Of a DNA stretch of 64,000 bases, positions 46,360-55,794 are shown in pieces; position 1 is the stretch's first letter; each line of letters begins with the position of its first letter. The stretch is taken from assembly GCA_943737045.1 (NCBI GenBank), contig CALSFV010000037.1, positions 1-64,000 of the forward strand, written 5' to 3'. The DNA comes from Parapristionchus giblindavisi (taxonomy: Eukaryota > Nematoda > Chromadorea > Rhabditida > Diplogasteridae). The notes beneath the pieces are model-generated. The model saw only the letters and a program-made list of their open reading frames with translations, was not told the DNA's origin and searched no databases. Position numbers and translations under genes: made by a program.

Positions 46360-47920
46360 TTGTAAAACAGAAGAAACGTAAAAATCACAGGAAACGAAAC
46401 TAGCAAGATGCATTTTTCACAATGTCCAAGGGTTCGAGAAGACCGACAAAGTAAGGGTACGGTAGTCGTGCTGATCTACCGTAATCTTTGAAGTCTACTG
46501 TCATTGTCTTTCCTGTTCCATGCTCACGATCTCATTGTTGTTTGTTATTGCGTTCCTCGACTATTTAACTAATTGCTCTTCTTACTTATTAGAATAGTTA
46601 GAATATTTAATCTCATGTATATGATGCCTGTTCGTACATTGCGACCCCTTGATCGATTATTGATTATCGATTGATGGTGTCGTATTGTAATAAATGTGTG
46701 TGTTCATTTATGCGTTGCATTGGACAAGTGCCATAAAAAATGAGGAGGTTGGTTTCTTGCGCTTGTTTTCGGGATAACGGTTTGAATAAGTTGAATACAA
46801 AATATTGAATACTGATATTGAATACGGGTTTGAATGGCAGGTAAAGGAGAATAGGCGAGTGTAGTAGAGAGTGGAGAGCGATTAGTCCAAATCGCAGAGA
46901 GAAAGGCAGAAGAAGAATCTCTGAGAGACCGAAGGATATTCCTTGTGAATATGAAGATGCCCCCTGTTCTGACCCCCTCTGCATACTATATGCTGAAAGT
47001 ATGCAGAGGGGGTCAGAACATTGTATTGTAAAGGCCGACTGTTCGGATGAGAATCGGAAGTAGGCGAGAGACAACTGTTATGTCAGAGACGGTCTTGCTA
47101 AATAGTTCTCATCCGAGCTGGTACCTATAATAGAATGGTAATGTCTCAAGGTAGAATATGCGATCGAAAGATTGGAAGGGAGAAGATTGATTGTTGTTTA
47201 TTTATTTACCTTTTACTATAAACAATGAGAGGTGAAAGAGAAAATGAATAAAATCATGGAATGAGACGATAGGCATGTGAGATGGTACGATGATGCAAAT
47301 GGGAACAACAATGAGATTACCAAACACCGCTGAGCTATTGAGCAAGATGTCCTGGTCATTCTCACTGAAGATGCTGTTACCTCCGCAAGTTCTCATGGTC
47401 CACAACTGAGTCCACCACCACACACTCCTCGCTCACTCGCACTGTTACCCTCTGTCTTCGTCCAAGAGAGGGACCACTGTATCCCATGAGAGATCCCCCT
47501 TTCCACCCTGAGATATCAAACCCTGACCCCCCAATATATCACATTTAAATTTCATGAATTTTCACTAGTCACTTTTATGTGTTTCGTTTCGTGCATACGC
47601 ACGTTGATAAAATAATATAATGTAATTGTTGAGCCATAAAGAAAGGACTTATTATTGAAAGAAAGCTAGAGAGATCAATGAATCAAAAGCTGAAATGCAG
47701 AAATATGAAGAATATTGATTGACAGAAAAAAACATAACACGTAAAAACACGGGTTGATTTTGGAGCTTACAATTAGGTAATAGTTACAAAATCATTAAAT
47801 TGCGATTTTTAAACTCTCCATTCTCTTTCGTGGACAAAGATAGCGAAAGAGCACCGCTTGAGTGGAGAGTTGTATATTAGCTCGGGGTTGTGCCTTTGAC
47901 CAAAATTCATTCGCAGTGAT
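46360..47920. other. Replaced SMN interior: repeats and hairpins
   Basis: Where exons 5-8 should be there is unrelated DNA: a perfect 23-bp hairpin at 46965-47020, a copy of the TGAGAGGTGAAAG promoter-type repeat at 47215-47310, and a hairpin MITE (47808-47898, ending TTAGCTCGGGGTTGTGCCTTT). No gene is seen. Confidence 0.55.
46965..47020. repeat. Perfect 23-bp hairpin
   Basis: TGTTCTGACCCCCTCTGCAT... (46965-46987) is exactly complementary to 46998-47020, with a 10-base loop ATATGCTGAA. A minimal foldback element or a structured RNA. Confidence 0.9.
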
Positions 47921-48704
47921 TTTCAGGCGATGTAGGATCTCAGAGCTCACAAGTAGGCATGAACAAAGATCAAAGATCAAAGATCTCAAATCATCTTTCC
48001 TTTCATCAATCGTCCAATCATTCCAGTATTAATTATTCTCAAGCCCATATTTGGTTTCAAATGGACGAGTTTTTGTATTTCGTTCTTTCTGATAAAAAGA
48101 CTTGAATCGATCAAACCCCTTTCTTTCAGTACATCTTTTTTTCAAAAGAATTTAAAATTAGTCTTTGTTTTTGTAATCTCTCTGACTTCTGTTTGTTCAT
48201 TTTCTGTGCTGAAGTTCTGTGGATAAAAGTTTACTGTGATGTTCGTACTCGAAAATTGATTTAATTTACTTTATGATGTTACAAATGACAAGAAGAAGCG
48301 GAGTACGGTAGTTTCATTGGGTACTGTAGACATGGTGAAAGATGCATCTGGCTAGTATCGTTGCCTGTGATTTTTGGTTTCTTCTGTATTCCTTAGATTG
48401 ACATTACGTAGACACACTGGTATTGACCGCAAGTATAGCACATTGGAATTGAATAATAGATCATAATAATTTATTATTTAAATATGCAATTGTACTCATG
48501 GAATTGTATATTATATTAGTAGAGGAAGATTCACTGTATCGGCCATTAAGTTCTAGAGAGTAATGCTCTACTCAATTGTTCTGGCCGTGCTCAGTAGAAC
48601 CCCACCCCATTGAGTTAGATTGGAAAAAGTATATAATGTAATACTATTTGGAATATTTTCACCATTATTATTAAAATTAATTATAAAAATATACTTATTG
48701 CTAG

Positions 48705-49614
48705 GTTTCGACTACAACGACACTCGTCTCGCACTCGCCCTCTACGATGCAAACCTCGTATTTGTTGCCTCGTGTATTCCACTAGTCAAGAAGAAGAACA
48801 TGGGCTGTGTATGTTTCATTTTCTATTTTATTGTGTTAATGAACCTTTAAAGGCACGCCCTAATTTGAAACTCTCCGCGCTGGCTACGCTCTCTCGTAAA
48901 CAAAGGAAGTTAGAGAGCGTGACCAGAGCGGATTCAAATTAGCTGGGGTGTGCCTTTAAAGCACAATCAGACCTTATACCGGCACTATGTCGAATGAGAA
49001 CCGATGAATAATAACCGACTGGATGATAACCATTTGCATACAATGTCTATTCATTAGCGCTTGTCTCTCATATGCAAATGGTTATCATCCAGTCGGTTAT
49101 TACTCATCGGTTATCATTCGACATAGTGCCCCTTATACCTTTTGGTATCAAATCTTGATAATGCCAATCGATTCGATGATATCTTGACATCATATCAATC
49201 AATCAATAATCTACTAATCATATTGTTTATTGCAGCTTTCGCGTAACATGTATCTCGTAAGCGGCACTGCTGTCGCTGCAGCTGTCGCCTTCTTCAAGGT
49301 ACGGTAGATGATGATCCTGAATGGATTATTGTTGGTTTATCGATTTATTGATTGACAATTGGAATTTATTGATTGGATTTGATTACGATTAAGGCGTCAT
49401 TTTTATTGGTTGCGTTACTATAGAAGTTGACGATGATTGATATCAAAACATTGATCAGTTATCTCTAGTCTTTGATCTTTTATCTTTGATCTTCTTATTT
49501 CAGATCCACAAGCCTGCGGGTTACTGGATGATTCCGTACGCGGTGTGGACTGGCTTCTATCTTTACATGATCCGTCACATCAAAAAGGAGAATGATCCCG
49601 TGAAGGATATTTGA
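48705..49614 (+). CDS. TSPO (translocator protein), C-terminal half, copy B
   Basis: TSPO is a five-helix membrane protein of mitochondria that binds cholesterol and porphyrins. Exons: 48705-48808 (LALALYDANLVFVASCIP..., third helix), 49236-49298 (NMYLVSGTAVAAAVAFFK, fourth helix) and 49504-49614 (PAGYWMIPYAVWTGFYLYM, fifth helix, then KKENDPVKDI and TGA). Phases fit (0, 0). From LY to the end it aligns with animal TSPO with one residue of gap, including LVSG and PYxxW. The Trp-rich first two helices (PxWVFPPVW-type) are not found between SMN exon 9 and 48705, so an exon is missing or the copy is truncated. Two small transposons lie in the intron between the first two exons. This is the fullest TSPO copy. 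Confidence 0.8.
48846..48960. mobile_element. Hairpin MITE TTTAAAGGCACGCCC
   Basis: TTTAAAGGCACGCCCTAATTTG ... CAAATTAGCTGGGGTGTGCCTTTAAA with an internal CTCTC/GAGAG hairpin, about 115 bp, in a TSPO intron. Relatives: 32116-32186, 47808-47898 and 54073-54160. Confidence 0.8.
48981..49130. mobile_element. 150-bp MITE with 9-bp target duplication
   Basis: Long inverted arms (GGCACTATGTCGAATGAGAA..., ATAACCGACTGGATGATAAC) end in GGCACTATG / CATAGTGCC and are flanked by CCTTATACC at 48972-48980 and 49131-49139. A 9-bp duplication is typical of Mutator-like elements. The paralogous intron at 60865 has a single CCTTATACC, i.e. the empty site. Confidence 0.9.
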
Positions 49615-50960
49615 GGAGATATCGATTGATTGGATGAGACTGAGAGATGAGGAGGTTGGTTTATTGGTCTTTGTTTGACCGTACGGGACTTATCAATTTA
49701 TAGAGCGCATAGCCGTTTTTAGTATGATGATGAAACATGAATCGTGCGGGTTGCCATGTGCGAGCTGGGTTCTGAAGAAAAACTGTGTTAAACTGACCGG
49801 GAAACGAAAAACAAGTTGATCTCATGTAAAAGAGCTTGAAATTCTGTTTCGAAATATATACATCTTATATCATAAGAATTCTCTGGTAAGGAGAACGGCG
49901 CAGTTAAAAAAAACTACAGTCTGCTAAAGATAGCGGGAGCGTTTTCCTAATTGCCACACCAACTCTTTGGATACGACTTCAAATTGAATATTTTGATGAT
50001 AATTCTATCCGCAGTGGGGAATTATGAAGAATTAAACTCTATAATGGGCCATTTTGAGCTTTTCGATGGAGTTAGTATACTGTAGTTCGGAAACCTCGCC
50101 CATGGTGTGGAGCAGGCTACAGTAATCCAACTTCTTACCACAGCGACATTTCAAACTTTAAATACTTATTTCTGAATAGTTCTTTGAGCTTATCAACATG
50201 AGATCAACTATGTTAACTATTTCGAATCGAAATTTTTGGATGCCAGCTGCCTTTAATGATTTGTGACTGAGTGGATGAGAGAGCATAAGAAGGTTAGACG
50301 GATGGTTACTTGTGTTTCGTTTGTCTCTTGTCAATGAATTTTTTTAAAATAACTACAATTCGCGATAAAGCTCACCATAGGCCTGAAGACTGGTCCAATT
50401 TTTGATAAACGATTGGTGAAGGAGGTTGGCTTACTGGTATTATGAACATGAAGCTGACTATTGTTTGAGCGAATACGAAATCGTTTCTTGACTTGATGAT
50501 GGAACATGAAACGTGCGAATTGAAATATCATAATATATTAACAGTGTACCACTTGATTTGCATACATTTTTTTCAGTTTTACTCATCTCGTTCAGCTCTC
50601 CTCTGCTTCCGATTCAACAACCACGATTGCCATCATCCCTCGACTTCGCCCCCTTTTTGTACTAATTACGATTTTCATTTTCTAATATTGATTTTTAACA
50701 ACCAACCAAAAGTTATCCATCTTCTTACCTCAGTATCTCCTTTTTCCCTTTAATTAGAAAGCCACTCCTTCGTACCTCGTTTTGTAATTCTATTGAGTAT
50801 CGATTGATTTGTATAGTCTCTAGGGTACGATACCGTAACCCCTTCCTTTCCGCTTGAGATGTGAATGGTGGAAGCTTTTGTACACAAGCTGCACAATGAT
50901 TTATTATTATTATTTTTGTATTGAATAAAGCATCATTTATTGATTGTTCGTTGTGCCAAA
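49615..50960 (+). other. TSPO 3' flank and SMN promoter region, copy C
   Basis: 49615-49780 matches the 3' flank of the other TSPO copies (GATGATGAAACATGAATCGTGCGGG). 49780-50220 is unrelated unique DNA. From 50280 the SMN upstream sequence resumes (TTGGCTTACTG, CCACTTGATTTGCATACATTTT, CAACCAACCAAAAGTTATCC, GTATTGAATAAAGCATCATT). No other gene. Confidence 0.6.
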
Positions 50961-51017
50961 ATGTCGTTAGCAGACTGCGACTACCGTACTTTATATGGAA
51001 CAAGCTTGAATGGAATA

Positions 51018-51034
51018 AAAATTTTTTTTTATTA

Positions 51035-51070
<36 letters not shown>

Positions 51071-51077
51071 AAAAAAG
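51018..51077. repeat. (TAA)n/(TTA)n foldback insertion in SMN copy C
   Basis: Copies B, D and E read AATGGAATACGG here without interruption; copy C has A/T-only sequence forming TTTTTTTATTAATAAT / ATTATTATTA hairpin arms between GGAAT and GAATACGG. The flanking GAAT may be a target duplication. Confidence 0.75.
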
Positions 51078-51414
51078 AATACGGTACATCAGATGTGGTT
51101 ATCGATTGATTCGATTTCAGTCGAAAGTGTTTATTGCCACGCTAGTTGGTCTGCTCCAGAAAGGTTCGCAGAACTCGGATACTGTAGGAGCCGAAAGGGA
51201 TACTGTAGTAGAAGTTGAGGATACTGTAGTTGAGCAGAAGAGTACTGTAGAAGGAGAAGCAAAGATGTCGAATGTCTTCACGAAGGTGGGTGCATTTTTG
51301 TTCGTGATTTTGTTTGTCACTTGAAAGACGTTGATTTGCTGTTTCAACTTGTTCATAACTGACGTTTCTTCATCGTACTTCGGTTTTATATTCACCCGGT
51401 ATGAATCATTCCAT

Positions 51415-51443
51415 CATACATTTCGGCGCCCTCATAGTATTTA

Positions 51444-51536
<93 letters not shown>

Positions 51537-51609
51537 GATCGATATAAGGAAAAAATGAACGATATATAATGGAGTCGATATTCGCATTATGAGGGTACGA
51601 AAAAGTATG
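51415..51609. mobile_element. CATACATTTCGG-type MITE holding an (AT)43 microsatellite
   Basis: Ends CATACATTTCGGCGCCCTCA and TATGAGGGTACGAAAAAGTATG, interior TATAGTGGATCGATA. 51447-51532 is a pure AT dinucleotide run that has grown inside the element. It lies in SMN intron 1 of copy C. Confidence 0.8.
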
Positions 51610-51929
51610 ATTTGAATGCTTTCGATGTGGATGACTGAATATATGTGTAGACACCACTGATGACAAAACGATTGGGTCACAGAATGTCTATTGATTAATC
51701 GATCTACCGTATGATCAATAGAATTCGTTGCAGGATTCCGCGAATACGTATGTACGAAGAGAGCATCTCGAGTGCCTATGTTATTTATTGATTGATTGAT
51801 TGATTTAGTTGATTTATTGATTGGTTACCACTAATTATTGATTGATTTCATCGAATTATTGATTCAGGATTCGATCGGAGGACGGTCAGGAAGAGGCGCT
51901 GCTTCGGTCAAAAATCCTAAGTAAGCGAA

Positions 51930-52880
51930 TCAACGTCTTTCAGATGACAAAAAAATCACGAACAAAAATGCACCCACCTTCGTGAAGACATTCGACATCT
52001 TCGCTCTTTCTACAGTACTCTTCTGCTGAAATAAAGTATCCTCAACTTCTACTACAGTATCCCCTTCGGCTCCTACAGTATCCGAGTTCTGCGAACTTCC
52101 TTTCTGGAACAGACCAACTAGCGTGGCAATAAACACTTTCGACTGAAATCGAATCAATCAATAACCACATCTGATGTACCGTATTCCATTCAATCTTGTT
52201 CCATATAAAGTACGGTAGTCGCAGTCTGCTAACGACATATTGGCACAACGAACAATCGATAAATGATGCTTTATTCAATACAAAAATAATAATAATAACT
52301 CATTGTACAAAAGCTTCCACCATTCACATCTCAAGCGGAAAGGAAGGGGTTACGGTACCGTAACCTAGGGACTATACAAATCAATCGATACTCAATAGAG
52401 TTACAAAATGAGTGGTTTTCTAATTAAAGGGGAAAAGGAAGATACTGAGGTAAGAAGATGGATAACTTTTGGTTGGTTGTTAAAAATCAATATTAGAAAA
52501 TGAAAATCTTAATTAGTACAAAAAGGGGGCGGAGTAGAGGGATGATGGCAATCGTGGTTGTTGAAATGGTTGCAGAGGAGATGAGGAACGAGATAAGAGT
52601 GAAACTGAAAAATGAAACAATATGTATTCACTCAACCAATAAACAGCTATAACACCGTAACAGTAAGCCAACCTCGTTCACAACTAAAAATCAATAATTC
52701 GCCCTACCTTATGGTGTATATTTTTGCCCGAACTCAAATTACAAAAAGAACTTAAAGTAGGAGACCCTTGAGTTGTCATGACTGACTCCCGCCACGATAA
52801 GCATATTGGCTTTGTTTATATTAGATGGTAATTGGCATAAGGGATAATGAGAAAATGAGAGAGAAAGTATGAAAATCGGA
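51930..52880 (-). pseudogene. SMN copy D, inverted; exon 1 and promoter
   Basis: On the minus strand the ATG is at 52238 and MSNVFTK at 51998-51978 with its donor; intron 1 then runs 50 bases and ends at the inversion breakpoint. The promoter region (52240-52640) is the reverse complement of those of copies C and E. Exons 2-9 are absent, so no Tudor domain or YG box can be made. Exon 1 is open throughout. Confidence 0.8.
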
Positions 52881-53045
52881 TGGGCACTATTTACATACAT
52901 GCCTTGAAAGTTGTGATTTCAATGCGCATAGCGAGCTTTAACCATATCGGGAATCAATATCAGATGTGTATTTCGATTCGTGCGATGAATCTCTATCATT
53001 CTTATTACAAAAAAACTCGCGGGGCTCCATCTTTAACGTCATTGA
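52720..53045. mobile_element. Inverted-end element GGAGACCCTTGAG, copy in array
   Basis: GTAGGAGACCCTTGAGTT at the left and CTCGCGGGGCTCCATCTTTAA at the right form imperfect inverted ends around about 300 bases (TTAGATGGTAATTGGCATAAG, TTCGATTCGTGCGATGAATC). A nearly identical reverse copy is at 56440-56720 and a diverged one at 63130-63376. An 85-codon open frame starting MGTIYIHALK is carried in the two array copies but is not in a splice context. Confidence 0.6.
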
Positions 53046-53261
53046 CATACAAAACGCAGGTGACCCAACGACCACTCTCTCATCCACTAATTCATAACAA
53101 AGTCAAAGTTCTTCTCCAGAACCCGCCTCGAACATGACAACCCGCACGATTCATGTTTCATCGTCAAACCAAAAACGGCTATGCGCTCGATCAACTATAC
53201 AATAAGAAACGCCAAGAAACCAATCTCCCCATTCAGTCTCTTCCTATCAATCATTCACTTC

Positions 53262-53621
53262 TCATAGATCCTTCACGGGATCATTCTCCTTTTTGATCTG
53301 ATGGATCATGTAAAGATAGAAACCAGTCCACACCGCATACGGAATCATCCAGTAACCCGCAGGCTTGTGGATCTGAAAGGAGAAGATCAAAGATCAAAGA
53401 TCAAAGACTAGAGATAACTGATCAATGTTTTCTATAGTAACGCAATCAGTAAAAAAATGACGTCTTAATCGTAATAAAATCCAATCAATAAATTCCTATT
53501 ATCAATTATTAAATCGATAAACCAACAATAATCCATTCAGGATCATAATCTACCGTACCTTAAAGAAGGCGAAAGCTGCATCAACTGCAGTGCCACTCAC
53601 GAGCCACATGTTACGCGAGAG
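53262..53621 (-). pseudogene. TSPO copy D, last two exons, inverted
   Basis: Minus strand: exon 53621-53559 (LSRNMWLVSGTAVDAAFAFFK-like) and exon 53372-53262 (IHKPAGYWMIPYAVWTGFYL to KDL and TGA), both open with intact splice sites. Compared with copy B there are Y-to-W, A-to-D and V-to-F changes and RQ to HQ. The upstream exon seen in copy B is not found. Order on this strand is SMN exon 9, TSPO, SMN exon 1, as in the plus-strand copies. Confidence 0.85.
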
Positions 53622-54192
53622 CTGGAACAGACAATATGATTGGTAGATTATTGATTGATTGATTTATTGATAATCGATATATCGTCGAATATGATACCAA
53701 AAGGTTATGTTATAAGTTAGATAGTAATGTGCTTAATGGTGTTTCGGAGGATACTAATCTGTACATCATTTTGAATTGCTCTATTGTGTATAGTTGTGCG
53801 TGGGCTGCTGCGCGAATGTCGCGGGAAAGTCAGACTGTCAGAGAGAGAAATTTGAATTAAATTAATTTTGATTTTTCTGTTGAATCCTATATCCACCAAC
53901 CGTCATGTTCGCGCAACATTTCAAGCATAGATCATCAACAAAACATTCCAAAGATAGTGACGATACAATTCCAAAAAAAGGTCAATCAAATTCAAATTGA
54001 AAAAATTAATCCAAACCTAGCGGATTTCCCACGAGAGCTGATTGTGCAAAAGTTTGTCTATCGGAGGGTATTAAACCACACCCCGAATTAATTTGAACCT
54101 GTCCCCTCTGGCAACGCTCTCGTAGACAAAGAAAGTGAGAGAGTATGGCCAGGCCAAGGTTCATCAACAATAAGATAAAAAATGAAACATAC
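53622..54192. other. TSPO copy D intron/upstream remnants
   Basis: Reverse-orientation match to the 33073-33386 and 60600-60900 segments (GCGCGAATGTCGCGGGAAAG, TGTTCGCGCAACA). 54073-54160 is a diverged hairpin MITE of the AAGGCACACCCC family (ACCACACCCCGAATTAATTTG). No exon. Confidence 0.55.
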
Positions 54193-54369
54193 TCAGCATG
54201 GTCGATTTAGTAAGAATCAACTTTCAAAGTCTGCGGTTGATCGATTTTGAATTTTGAGAAAAAGCCCGTCGCATGTCCGCCGCACAATCAAAAAAAAATC
54301 ATTCAATCTTCCATGAAAAAGGATAATCAATCATTTTCATAGGCAGAAGAATACACTCTCATACTCAAT

Positions 54370-54439
54370 CGAGCTGTGGTATAGTGGTAAGTTCTCGTGG
54401 TCGTAACTTTTTGCACACGAGTTCAATTCCCTCGAGAAC
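54370..54439 (+). pseudogene. tRNA-like sequence, left palindrome arm
   Basis: A-box TGGTATAGTGGTAAG and B-box GTTCAATTCC. The acceptor strands and anticodon stem do not form a clear cloverleaf. Either a SINE head or a decayed tRNA. Confidence 0.55.
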
Positions 54440-54870
54440 ATTTTATGTGAGTATAATAATTTTACAATGAACACTGATGTTTCAATAGAAATTAAGTCCA
54501 AAATTTCTATTTATTTCTGTTTTTGCAACTTTTTACGCTGTCTTTTGCTTGTAATGTAAGGTACATACTTCTTCCTTGTTGCGAATATGTAGAAACGACC
54601 TTTGCAGAAACACACATTGAAACAGATTAAAAAATAATGTAGATCAAGCTAAATCATCACGCTCCAGAGTAAATCAATAAACGGCGGGAAGCGTGAGCAA
54701 CTAATCGATCAAACTACAACGCAACAAATTGCAAAGTATGTACCTTACACATCCATTACAAGCATAAGACAGCGTAAAAAGTTGCAAAAACAGAAATAAA
54801 TAGAAATTTTGGACTTAATTTCTATTGAAACATCAGTGTTCATTGCAAAATTATTATGCTCACATAAAAT

Positions 54871-54942
54871 GTTCTCGAGGGAATCGAACTCGTGTGCAAA
54901 AAGTTATGACTACGAGAACTTACCACTATACCACAGCTCGAT
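54871..54942 (-). pseudogene. tRNA-like sequence, right palindrome arm
   Basis: Mirror of the left copy; its B-box is the more canonical GTTCGATTCC. It differs from the left copy at a few positions, including one in the B-box. Confidence 0.55.
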
Positions 54943-55128
54943 TGAATATGAGAGTGTATCCTTCCGCCTATGAAAATGATTGATTATCCTTCGCTCACCC
55001 TTCCCCATGGAAGATTGAATAATCGTTGTTTGATCGTGCGGCGGACATGCGACGGGCTTTTTCTCAAAATTCAAAATCGATCAACCGCAGACTTTGAAAG
55101 TTGATTCTTACTAAATCGACCATGCTGA

Positions 55129-55764
55129 TTATCGCTAAGTAGGTCGTTAACCGTAATTTCATGCATCAAAGAAACCATTCCCTAGTAAGGAATACAACAG
55201 AAGCGTAAAAAGCACAGGTAACGAGACTAACAAGATGCACCCTTCACAATCGCTAATGTATCTAATGGAACTACCGTACTTCTCAGTTTAATCATCAAAT
55301 AAACTAGGATAGGAAGATCAAAGATCAAAAATCAAAGATCAAAGGTCAACTATATCAGCATAACGACGTCCGAGATCAAAATCAATCATTATAACGGTCT
55401 TATCTTGATTATTCAATGACCTCTCTTATGATATGCTGACTTTTTTTCATAGAATTCTCTATTTGTCATTTTATCTTGATAAAGTATAATAAATTAAATC
55501 AATATTCATGTACGAACATCACAGTAAACTTTTATCCACAGAAATTCAACAAAGAAAATAAACGAACCGAAATCAGAGAGAAAATAAAGACTAATTTTTT
55601 TTAGAAAAAAGATCGATTCAAGTCTTTTTATCAAACAACTTAGAACAAACTGTCAAAAGTCGTCCTTTTGAAACCAAATATGTGCTTGGGAATAATTAGT
55701 ACTGGAATGATTAGACAATAGATGAAAGGAAAGATGACCTTTGATCTTTGATCTTTGTTCCTGC
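55129..55764. other. SMN/TSPO intergenic DNA, inverted
   Basis: Matches in reverse the region after SMN exon 9 in copies B and E (AAAGATCAAAGATCAAAG, AACATCACAGTAAACTTTTATCC, GATTCAAGTCTTTTTATC). No gene. Confidence 0.55.
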
Positions 55765-55794
55765 TTACTTGTTGCCTCTGAGATCCTGCATCAC
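55765..55794 (-). pseudogene. SMN last exon, orphan inverted copy
   Basis: Minus strand after [15 protein letters not shown] and TAA, the same nine-residue end as copy E with A-to-V at the first residue. The rest of this SMN copy is missing above 55800. Confidence 0.85.

Larger units (their letters stand above)
45228..47956 (+). pseudogene. SMN copy B, broken
   Basis: Exon 1 (45228-45488, from [11 protein letters not shown] to MSNVFTR) and exon 2 (45728-45814, [18 protein letters not shown]) are intact. Exon 3 from 45891 begins like copy E (GARSERGAASVK) but then carries indels, and the donor CAG-GTTAG has become CAAGTTTAG. The fourth exon at 46299 has TGG-TAG where copy E has TGG-TCG, a stop at the second Tudor codon, and diverges after GTGATCGT. 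Exons 5-8 are missing. The last exon survives at 47927-47956 but reads GCG-ATG-TAG. A truncated product of exons 1-3 is the most this copy could make. Confidence 0.85.
50961..51925 (+). pseudogene. SMN copy C, exons 1-3, broken
   Basis: Starts ATGTCGTTAGCAGACTGC at 50961, but after LNG a roughly 60-base (TTA/TAA)n foldback insert (51018-51077) interrupts the reading frame. MSNVFTK is at 51265-51285 with its donor. Exon 2 (51734-51779) has lost 41 internal bases, including the WDDTALI codons of the Gemin2-binding region, and shifts frame. Exon 3 from 51868 ends in CCTAAGTAAGCG at the inversion breakpoint (about 51928). No later exon. Confidence 0.85.
54193..55128. repeat. 936-bp palindrome with a tRNA-like sequence in each arm
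   Basis: The left arm (54193 to about 54570) and right arm (about 54737 to 55128) are near-identical reverse complements. Shared blocks: GTCGATTTAGTAAGAATCAA, GTCGCATGTCCGCCGCAC, AAATTTCTATTTATTTCTG and GTAAGGTACATAC. The spacer is about 165 bases. Each arm carries a tRNA-like sequence pointing inward. Arm divergence is a few per cent, so it is young or homogenised by gene conversion. Confidence 0.9.

Noticed and set aside
51406..51680. Poly-(Tyr-Ile) frames on the minus strand
   Set aside because: Translation of the (AT)43 microsatellite within a MITE.
52880..53137. Frame MGTIYIHALKVVISMR... present at 52880 and 56592
   Set aside because: Two copies of a transposon-like inverted-end element; the diverged third copy at 63.2 kb does not keep the frame, so there is no sign of selection.
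54370..54439. Functional tRNA gene
   Set aside because: A- and B-boxes fit but acceptor and anticodon stems do not pair and the copy lies in a repeat arm.
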